Of a DNA stretch of 10,262 nucleotides, positions 5,814 through 10,262 are shown piece after piece. The stretch covers positions 1 to 10,262 of the forward strand of contig JAOZGN010000035.1 in the NCBI GenBank assembly GCA_027491555.1. The letters are read 5' to 3'. The stretch is from Thermoproteota archaeon (GTDB taxonomy: Archaea; Thermoproteota; Korarchaeia; Korarchaeales; Korarchaeaceae). The notes under the pieces are model-generated. The model was not told the DNA's origin. It did no database searches and was given only the letters and a program-made list of their open reading frames with translations. The translations under genes and the position numbers were made by a program. Every line of letters begins with the position of its first letter. Within the stretch, counting starts at the first letter, position 1.

Positions 5814-6134
5814 TCAGTCTATGTTGGTGGCCATCGGGCCACCAATTCCTCCGAGGATCGCCCCGACGATGGCTCCACAGGTCAACCCGGAGAGTAGGGC
5901 GAAGGCGGAGACAAACCAGAGCGCTGGGTGCAACACGGGGGTCAGACCCCGTGCCGCGAAGAGCCCCCGGTGCTGACCAGCCCGCCGACGACCGCGCCGT
6001 GGCCGCCCCCTTTGCCCCTCTGGGGATCCCTCGAGGAGTACCCAAACCACCAAGAGAAGTGGGCCGTAGAGGAACCCGCTGACCATGGCGCCCGACGGCC
6101 CGAGTTCAGGCAGTGTTCCTAGCGTGGAGTCCAC
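5814..6134 (-). pseudogene. Small glycine-rich membrane protein with two compensating frameshifts
   Basis: Reading the minus strand from GTG 6134 gives DSTLGTLPELGPSGAMVSG and a hydrophobic helix YGPLLLVVWVLL. Past the G5 run at 6010-6006 the frame turns arginine-rich (RGRPRRGRRRA), whereas the +1 frame gives the membrane-like GGHGAVVGGLVSTGG. At the G5 run at 5968-5964 the original frame becomes sensible again, with WFVSAFALLSGLTCGAIVGAILGGIGG to the TGA at 5814. Removing one G from the first run and adding one to the second gives a continuous protein of about 106 residues with three to four membrane helices, resembling small archaeal Gly-rich membrane proteins (DUF5518-like by impression only). 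Either the gene is disrupted or the two homopolymers are misread. The start is tentative: a TATA-like gcaattat (6159-6152) lies 18-25 nt upstream. Confidence 0.6.
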
Positions 6135-6265
6135 CCCAAATGAGAGCGACGCATAATTGCGCCTTGTCGAGTACGGATAGGTGACTACCCAGCGGCATGG
6201 CTCCCGAAGTGAGTCCATAGGGCTGTAATGAATCCGGGCGGGGCCAGGCGCCACACCTTGCTCAG

Positions 6266-6275
6266 TTTTAATATT
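6266..6275 (+). promoter_or_regulatory. TATA-like box for the SHOCT-membrane gene
   Basis: The decamer ttttaatatt lies 23-32 nt before the ATG at 6298. The spacing fits a leaderless transcript. The divergent gap of 163 nt also carries the weaker candidate box for the minus-strand membrane gene. Confidence 0.65.
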
Positions 6276-6297
6276 GCTTGGGAAGTCGGGATCCACA

Positions 6298-7221
6298 ATG
6301 TCCTCGGAAGACGCCATTAAGGAGAAGATTAGAAAGCTCGAAGAGGCCCTCATGGAGGGCAGGATAAGCGAGGAGACTTACAGGGAGCTGAAGGCGAAGT
6401 ACGAGGCCGAGCTCGAGAGGGTTAGGTCTGGATGGGTCGAGGTTGGAACCCCGGCCGCCGCCCCAGGAGCCCCCGCTGCTCCGAAGGTGAAGGCGGAGGG
6501 CCTTGGAGACCTCTTCAACAAGGCGCTGGACTTTGTCAAGGCCAACCCCGTGGTGCTGGTGCCGCCGATCCTCGCCGGCATCCTGGGCGCCATCATCATG
6601 GCGGGCGTCGGCATCTCGGCATTCGGGATGATGGGCCTTGGCGGGCTCGGCGGTCTGGGAGGGCCAAAGCCTGTGCCTCCAGGTCCCGGGTACCCCCCCG
6701 AGGTGTCACCCTCCATCTACGGGTTCGTGGGCCTGGCCATGCTCGGCATGATCGTCGTCATGATAATCCAGCAGATCTTTAACGGGTGGCTCATCGCCAT
6801 GGTCGAGCAGGGCGTCAAGGGTAAGACCGTCGACCTCGGGACCTCGTTCAACGAGGCCATGTCGAAGGCTGTGCCCATCATCGTGGCCTCGATACTGGTG
6901 GGCGTAATAGTCGGCATAGGCTTCATCCTCTGCGTCCTGCCCGGTCTGGTGGCGGCCATCCTACTCGCGCTGACCTTGCAGGCCGTCGTCATAGACGACT
7001 ACGGGCCGGTGGACGCGCTTAAGGCGAGCTACAACGTCGTCAAGGAGAACTTCATCGAGGTCCTCATAGTGGTGATCGTCGCATTCATCGCGGAAGCGAT
7101 CGTCGGCATCATCCCCTACATCGGCTTCATACTGTCGGCGGCCGTCGGTGGGTTCTTCAGCGTCCTGCTGACACTGCTGTACATGGCCAGGAGGCCCGCC
7201 GAGGCTCAGGTCACCTTGTAG
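6298..7221 (+). CDS. SHOCT-like coiled-coil plus multi-helix membrane protein
   Basis: Protein of 307 residues. Residues 7-40 form a charged amphipathic helix with KIRKLEEALMEGRISEETYRELKAKYE, the SHOCT pattern (short helix, G-x-I-(S/T)-x-E-x-Y, second helix), here at the N-terminus although SHOCT is usually C-terminal. An Ala/Pro linker (50-66) leads to an amphipathic segment ending DFVKANP and a first membrane helix (84-112), followed by a Gly/Pro-rich external or cytosolic loop (about 113-140) and four or five further helices. The part FNEAMSKAVPII, later VIDDYGPVDALKASYNVVKENF, resembles the membrane domain seen in many archaeal DUF4013/DUF7847-like and GPDPase-membrane-type proteins. ATG 6298 was chosen over the upstream in-frame start because of the TATA spacing. 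Function unknown; oligomerisation through the coiled coil is likely. A DUF2752 gene follows on the same strand. Confidence 0.88.
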   Translation: MSSEDAIKEKIRKLEEALMEGRISEETYRELKAKYEAELERVRSGWVEVGTPAAAPGAPAAPKVKAEGLGDLFNKALDFVKANPVVLVPPILAGILGAIIMAGVGISAFGMMGLGGLGGLGGPKPVPPGPGYPPEVSPSIYGFVGLAMLGMIVVMIIQQIFNGWLIAMVEQGVKGKTVDLGTSFNEAMSKAVPIIVASILVGVIVGIGFILCVLPGLVAAILLALTLQAVVIDDYGPVDALKASYNVVKENFIEVLIVVIVAFIAEAIVGIIPYIGFILSAAVGGFFSVLLTLLYMARRPAEAQVTL

Positions 7222-7243
7222 GCTCGAGGTCTCGCTCCTTCCC

Positions 7244-7254
7244 CTCTTTTTATT
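7244..7254 (+). terminator. T-rich tract: terminator overlapping the next TATA-like box
   Basis: The tract ctctttttatt begins 23 nt after the stop at 7221 and contains five consecutive T, the typical archaeal terminator form. The tttttatt (7247-7254) also lies 28-35 nt before the ATG at 7282 and may act as that gene's TATA element. The sequence cannot say which role dominates. Confidence 0.45.
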
Positions 7255-7281
7255 GCCTCCGGGTGCTCGAGGGGATGGCGA

Positions 7282-7593
7282 ATGCCACCGTGGAGACAGA
7301 GGAAGTGGCTCATACTGCTGTCCGCCGGATTGCTGGCCTTCGCCACGATGGTCCCCATGAGTCCGGGTCAGGAGGAGCTTCCGTTCCCCTGGTTCAAGTG
7401 CCCCTATAGGCAGCTGACCGGGAAGCCCTGCCCCCTCTGCGGGTCGACCAGGGCATACATACACGCGGCCCACCTGCACATAGGGGATGCCCTGGAGCTG
7501 AACCCCGTTGGGCTGATCGCCTACTTCGCGACCTGGGGCTTCCTCTCCTATCACATAGTCAAGTACATTTGGGAGCGCCGCGAGGCCGGGTAG
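7282..7593 (+). CDS. DUF2752-family small membrane protein
   Basis: Protein of 103 residues. After a basic N-terminus (residues 5-8) comes a membrane helix (9-28), then the family's hallmark: FKCPYRQLTGKPCPLCGSTRA (38-58) with Cys40, Cys50 and Cys53 in the arrangement C-P-x9-C-P-x-C-G-x-T-R-A, close to the usual CP..-LTG-PCP.CG-TRA. A second hydrophobic helix (79-97) follows an amphipathic HIGDALELNP segment. The cysteines could bind metal or form disulfides; the biochemical role of DUF2752 is unknown. From memory, such genes often lie beside small membrane proteins of the TM2 and CD225 kind, which is in keeping with the membrane neighbour here. The ATG at 7282 is used; an ATG at 7275 is out of frame. 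A gaggggatg purine stretch (7269-7277) can serve as ribosome site. The gene is separated from its neighbour by 60 nt. Confidence 0.88.
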   Translation: MPPWRQRKWLILLSAGLLAFATMVPMSPGQEELPFPWFKCPYRQLTGKPCPLCGSTRAYIHAAHLHIGDALELNPVGLIAYFATWGFLSYHIVKYIWERREAG

Positions 7594-8073
7594 GTTGAGC
7601 GGTCTGCTCCGAGTTCCACTCACGTCTGAGCCAGCGAATTACCCTCCATCTGCTGGGGGAGCCTCTGGACCTTAGAGAAGTGTCCGGCGGCCTAGACGGC
7701 CCCTGGCCTTGGAGAGAAGGACATGAGCCGCCCCCTCCTCGCTGAAGCTTGCGCCCCGCTGGAACGCCAGCCTGAAGCCAGCTCCGAACCCCGCCCCTTC
7801 GCGCCGAGTGTCGCCAATGTCAGCCTGGCCATCTCCCCCCGGCCCAGACTGGGGGCGTCTTCTTACCCTCCAATGAGGGCGGAGCCGGGCATTCGGAGCG
7901 GGACTTTGCCGAGCCAGCCCGTGAGAAGGTACTCACGGTGTCAGGAGACTGCCGCCCCTCCTACGGTCATGAAGACTACAGATAGGAAGGAGGTCACGGG
8001 CACATCGGGTTTAACGACGCGAGAGCAACTTTTGTCCATGTGCCTCGATCCCCTCCGTAGTCCCCCCGCCCGG
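7594..8073. other. 480-nt stretch without a secure gene; possible minus-strand relic
   Basis: No intact frame with convincing protein character. On the minus strand one frame reads VPVTSFLSVVFMTVGGAAVS, a stop (7942-7944), HREYLLTGWLGKVPLRMPG, a stop, then Arg/Ala-rich residues to another stop. The first part looks like membrane-protein sequence and could be an eroded gene. A plus-strand frame (7723-8112) is long but shows no helix pattern or known motif. No tRNA, RNase P or SRP RNA signature was recognised. Confidence 0.4.
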
Positions 8074-8095
8074 ATTTTCTCTTTTTCTTCTGTTT
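8074..8095 (+). terminator. T-rich pyrimidine tract, possible archaeal terminator
   Basis: A 22-nt run of T and C with one G (attttctctttttcttctgttt) in otherwise GC-rich DNA, with a T5 core at 8082-8086. Archaeal transcription ends at such T-rich stretches without a hairpin. If used, it would end transcripts reaching through 7594-8073 on the plus strand, whether read-through from the DUF2752 gene or an unrecognised RNA. Confidence 0.35.
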
Positions 8096-8139
8096 GGGAA
8101 AAGTATTTGTAAGTAAAAGTCGGATAGAGGAGCCTGACC

Positions 8140-8601
8140 ATGCCCAGAGCTACCCCGGCGCATGGCCTGTTGAGGCACGAGATATTCCTGGCCTTCCTCC
8201 TCTACGGGATTGTGGTCGGCCCTTGGAGCGTCTGGTGGTGGGGCACGGGGGTATGTGCCATCATTCCGGCCAACATCCCCGGGGTTCTCTTGGGGGACTG
8301 GCTGTACGACCTCTCGGTGAAGTGGCTGGGGGACCCTAGTTCCCCTTTCGCTCACTACACGATTCCCACTCCCCTCAGGATCCCTCAAATCTACGTACTC
8401 TCCTCAATCCTCTTTTGGGCGCCGTTCGGGGCTGCCCTCCAGATCCTGCGGGACTGGGTCTTTCCCAGGTTCATGAGCCCCAGGGGCCTCGCATCGCTCA
8501 TGAGGGTGATCCGCCTGGCGATTGCTCTCACCCTCGGTCTCACGCTGAACTGGACGCTTGACATCCTGCTCCCCGCCCCCACGCCTAGTGGCATCTCCTA
8601 G
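8140..8601 (+). CDS. Unrecognised small membrane protein, tryptophan-rich
   Basis: Protein of 153 residues, family not recognised. About four hydrophobic segments can be read near residues 15-34, 36-52, 83-104 and 122-145. The first ends in a striking WSVWWWGTG (29-37), and GDWLYDLSVKWLGD follows the second. A hydrophilic loop (60-80, with PFAHYTIPTPLRIPQ) and a second polar loop (104-120) lie between helices. The ATG at 8140 is preceded by a gaggag (8127-8132) ribosome site and a TATA-like tatttgtaa (8104-8112), which would leave a short leader. The gene stands 77 nt before a second small membrane gene on the same strand, and the two may be related in function, although they share no obvious sequence similarity. 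No catalytic motif is seen. The intact frame, hydrophobic order and promoter support a real gene. Confidence 0.7.
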   Translation: MPRATPAHGLLRHEIFLAFLLYGIVVGPWSVWWWGTGVCAIIPANIPGVLLGDWLYDLSVKWLGDPSSPFAHYTIPTPLRIPQIYVLSSILFWAPFGAALQILRDWVFPRFMSPRGLASLMRVIRLAIALTLGLTLNWTLDILLPAPTPSGIS

Positions 8602-8647
8602 CGGGCCACCCATCGGGGGGACTCCCAACTCAACATGGGTAGTGGGG

Positions 8648-8654
8648 TTATTAT
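8648..8654 (+). promoter_or_regulatory. TATA-like box for the second small membrane gene
   Basis: The heptamer ttattat lies 25-31 nt before the GTG at 8679 in a GC-rich gap. It is the only AT-rich spot between 8602 and 8679 and selects the GTG as a leaderless start. Confidence 0.55.
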
Positions 8655-8678
8655 CCCGGCACGCCCCTCCACACCTGT

Positions 8679-9113
8679 GTGGGCTGGGGGAATGATCAGG
8701 CGTTCTTCTACATTTGGCTAGCTCTGCTTCTCTTTATGGCCCTAACACGCCTGACGGTTGAGCTGAACTCAGCGAACCGTCCCCACCTAATCATCCTGGA
8801 TGCGGCCTACGAGCTGACTACCCTTCTCCCCATCTACCCCATCGTCGCGACGGCGGCCTGCCTCTCCCGCCCGATTAGAGGGAGACCTGCGACCGCATTC
8901 ATTCTCGGTTTCCTCACGGTTTCCCTACTTCCCTCTAGCTGGCTCGGTATCAGGTGGCCATACGCTATGCTGGGCCTAGTCCCTGCCGTCCTCTTTGGCC
9001 TAGGGGCCGCCACCCTATCCACGTCGCAGAACCCGCTTGACAACAGGGCCCTCTGGGGCTACCTACTCCTGTTCCTAATGTGGTGGTACTGCGTCAGCCT
9101 CCTGGTTGACTGA
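8679..9113 (+). CDS. Unrecognised five-helix membrane protein
   Basis: Protein of 144 residues without a family I recognise. Five hydrophobic segments are visible near residues 8-27, 38-60, 68-87, 91-113 and 122-142, leaving almost only short loops. Notable pieces are YIWLALLLFMAL (11-22), LSRPIRGRP between helices two and three, and a WGYLLLFLMWWYCVSLLVD end. No transporter or enzyme motif is present. The GTG at 8679 is the chosen start: a TATA-like box sits 25-31 nt before it and no ribosome site is seen, in agreement with a leaderless message. Overlapping GTG at 8677 is out of frame. It follows the other small membrane gene on the same strand but seems to have its own promoter. Real-gene status rests on hydropathy and promoter only. 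Confidence 0.65.
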   Translation: MGWGNDQAFFYIWLALLLFMALTRLTVELNSANRPHLIILDAAYELTTLLPIYPIVATAACLSRPIRGRPATAFILGFLTVSLLPSSWLGIRWPYAMLGLVPAVLFGLGAATLSTSQNPLDNRALWGYLLLFLMWWYCVSLLVD

Positions 9114-9268
9114 GGTTAGATTGACCCCCCCATCGCGTGTGGGCCTCTCTAGGACCTCTGAGGGCTCTCAACACGCTACGAAGTCCTGGGTGCGTCAACT
9201 CGGGGATCGTGTTCTTATCCGTCAGCCCGGCGTTGATCTTGGGAGGGTAGAAAGCCCCTCGCGCGCTC

Positions 9269-9715
9269 CTACTCTCGCTCCAGAGAACTCCTGCGTTCTT
9301 CCTCCAACCTCAGCAGCCTCTCCACCTTGCCCAGGTACCTCGCCACCTTAACCGCACGAGGTGAAACTTCAATGAGCTTGTCTCCGTGGCACACAAGGTG
9401 CTTCACGCTCAGGTCTTCACTCTTTGTGACCTTGACAGCCTCTTCCACGGCGTGGTGCAGCTGGACGCAGTGGGGGCTCCCGTCCACCGTGAGGATCGTC
9501 AGCTCTTTCAGACTCACCCGGGCCAGTATCGAGGCAAGCTTCAGGGAGATCACGTTGATATGGTCCCTCTCGGGACAGGCCCACGTCACGACCGCCCCGT
9601 CGCCAAGACCCTCGATTAGGTCTGGCCTTTCCACCTCGAGGCACTTTCCGTACACTATCAGCCTCCGACGCTCTCGGAGGAGGCGAGAGGAGGCGTTGAG
9701 GGATAGCAGGTCCAT
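9269..9715 (-). CDS. Conserved-looking Cys/His-rich protein of unknown function
   Basis: Soluble protein of 148 residues. An N-terminal positively charged helix (11-20) leads to YGKCLEVERPDLIEGLGDG with Cys25, then TWACPERDHINVISLKLASIL with Cys47 and His52, then LTILTVDGSPHCVQLHHAVEEA with His82, Cys83, His87 and His88, and HLVCHGDKLIEVSPRAV with Cys109 and His110. The alternation of strands and helices suggests a small alpha/beta fold. The spacing of Cys25, Cys47, Cys83 and Cys109 could bind a metal or an iron-sulfur cluster. I have the impression of related archaeal and thermophile proteins near ferredoxin-like genes, but cannot name the family. The C-terminus is a charged helix (RLLRLEEERRSSLERE). 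ATG 9715 fits a TATA-like box 23-32 nt upstream, hence a leaderless start. It stands alone on the minus strand, tail to tail with the membrane gene ending at 9113. Confidence 0.8.
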   Translation of the reverse strand: MDLLSLNASSRLLRERRRLIVYGKCLEVERPDLIEGLGDGAVVTWACPERDHINVISLKLASILARVSLKELTILTVDGSPHCVQLHHAVEEAVKVTKSEDLSVKHLVCHGDKLIEVSPRAVKVARYLGKVERLLRLEEERRSSLERE

Positions 9716-9737
9716 CGACCTTCCACCACGGCGGCAG

Positions 9738-9747
9738 AAAAAATATG
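9738..9747 (-). promoter_or_regulatory. TATA-like box for the Cys/His-rich protein gene
   Basis: On the minus strand catatttttt lies 23-32 nt before the ATG at 9715. No Shine-Dalgarno motif is found in the short interval, so translation is probably leaderless. Confidence 0.6.
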
Positions 9748-10100
9748 CACGTTGGCCCCCAGATTGTGGGAAGACGAGCTTGCCACAGCGTCCCAGGGGT
9801 CACCGGGGGGAGGACCGCAGAGCGGCCTGTGGCACGAGGACTGCGAAACTTGCAGGTCACGGTTTTCCCCTGCCGCGTGTTTGGCGGATCCGTTAAGCTG
9901 GGTGAGAGGGGGCTTTCCATCCTCTTCGCATTGAAGCGGCCATTCTTCCTCCCAAGCATTTACTCGGGGGACAAGAACCCGCTGAAGATGATGAGGGATG
10001 ACCTCAGCCTGCTGAGGAACACCCCTGCTCGGGGTGACTCTCCGGACCGTTCCTCTTGCTCTCTGCGGTTCCCTCGTCCAGAAATGTTGTGTAGATTGTA
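9748..10100. other. Intergenic stretch between divergent genes, no gene seen
   Basis: About 350 nt that hold open frames on both strands but none with a helix pattern, motif or promoter that I can support. The plus-strand piece MMRDDLSLLRNTPARGD (about 9988-10040) could be a scrap of a lost gene. No RNA gene is recognised. Confidence 0.4.
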
Positions 10101-10108
10101 GATTATAA

Positions 10109-10116
10109 TTTATAAC
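10109..10116 (+). promoter_or_regulatory. TATA-like box of the right-edge antitoxin gene
   Basis: The octamer tttataac, within the AT-rich gattataatttataac, lies 25-32 nt before the ATG at 10141. It is the strongest AT-rich element in the right half of the window and implies a leaderless start. Confidence 0.7.
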
Positions 10117-10140
10117 CTGTCATTTGTGAGTATTCGTGCG

Positions 10141-10262
10141 ATGGCCAAGACCATCCAGGTGAGGGAGAACACTTACAGGCTGCTCGAGAGGCTCAAGAGG
10201 AGGATGAGTGCCAAGAGCTTCAACGAGGTCATAGAGAGGCTCGCCATGAGAGAGCTGGAACT
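10141..10262 (+). CDS. VapB-like antitoxin (UPF0330 type), 5' part only
   Basis: The first 40 residues are visible before the window ends. MAKTIQVRENTYRLLERLKRR and the following SAKSFNEVIERLA give the pattern of VapB antitoxins of the UPF0330/PF02697 kind: a short strand (KTIQV), then a helix with YxxLxxLK, then the KSFxEVI segment. These small proteins, often 60-90 residues, repress their own operon as dimers and neutralise a PIN-domain VapC encoded directly downstream. The toxin would therefore be expected just beyond the edge. A strong TATA-like box 25-32 nt upstream fixes the ATG and suggests a leaderless mRNA. It is unrelated in sequence to the UPF0175 antitoxin at 3543-3860. The 3' end is missing, so the length cannot be checked. 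Confidence 0.8.
   Translation, partial: MAKTIQVRENTYRLLERLKRRMSAKSFNEVIERLAMRELE

Noticed and set aside
7907..7918. A 12-nt match (ctcggcaaagtc on the minus strand) to repeat copy 1
   Set aside because: The match does not extend to either side, so it does not support a third repeat copy.
7723..8112. Plus-strand frame of 129 codons in the gap after the DUF2752 gene
   Set aside because: No recognisable domain, helix order or nearby TATA-like box or ribosome site, and it runs through the T-rich tract. Kept only as an unexplained stretch.
8594..8641. Stem formed by acccat and atgggt between the two small membrane genes
   Set aside because: Only six pairs with a loop above 20 nt and no T-run after it; too weak to call a terminator.
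9985..10018. C/D-box-like RNA (atgatga followed by ctga)
   Set aside because: The distance between boxes is only about 20 nt, too short for an archaeal C/D box guide RNA, and no terminal stem is seen.
9745..10101. Plus-strand frame of 118 codons upstream of the right-edge antitoxin
   Set aside because: Starts inside the minus-strand TATA-like box of another gene, has no promoter of its own and no motif; composition does not look like a protein.

Overview
The window looks like chromosomal DNA of a GC-rich archaeon, probably a thermophile of the TACK (Thermoproteota/Korarchaeota-like) group. Several things suggest this. TATA-like boxes sit about 23-32 nt ahead of many start codons, so much of the transcription appears leaderless, often with GTG or TTG starts. 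AGG/AGA dominate the arginine codons. The gene content is archaeal in flavour: an Sso10a/HTH_45-type winged-helix protein, a UPF0175 antitoxin with a DUF3368 PIN toxin, and a UPF0330-like VapB. The exact lineage cannot be fixed from this sequence. No tRNA, rRNA, CRISPR array or intact insertion sequence was found.

Layout. At 45-950 (+) is a SPL/COG1533-type radical SAM protein. At 972-1903 (+) a six-helix membrane protein and an HTH_45 winged-helix regulator overlap by ATGA. At 1961-2728 (+) is the decayed front half of a major-facilitator transporter, with frameshifts, stops and a strong G-run cluster. At 3049-3860 (-) is a toxin-antitoxin operon lying between two imperfect 71-nt direct repeats (73% identical, ungapped). 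At 4286-4828 (+) is a CoA-pyrophosphatase-like Nudix hydrolase, convergent with and overlapping by 8 nt a Nif3-like metal protein at 4821-5642 (-). At 5814-6134 (-) is a small glycine-rich membrane gene carrying two frame changes that cancel each other, each at a run of five C. At 6298-7221 and 7282-7593 (+) are a SHOCT-like coiled-coil plus multi-helix membrane protein and a DUF2752 protein. The stretch 7594-8073 has no secure gene. At 8140-8601 and 8679-9113 (+) are two unrecognised small membrane proteins. At 9269-9715 (-) is a cysteine/histidine-rich protein of unknown function, and at 10141 (+) a VapB-like antitoxin runs off the window end.

How they work together. Clear functional units are few. 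The membrane protein/HTH_45 pair is translationally coupled and may be a self-contained regulatory unit. The UPF0175/DUF3368 pair is a type II toxin-antitoxin module, and a second, unrelated module probably begins at the right edge. The rest is a mixture of housekeeping-like enzymes (radical SAM, Nudix, Nif3-like), small membrane proteins and gene relics. That mixture fits an archaeal region with ongoing gene decay. I did not find a convincing multi-gene system of a new kind. The repeat-flanked TA module and the frame-compensated membrane gene deserve the closest look.
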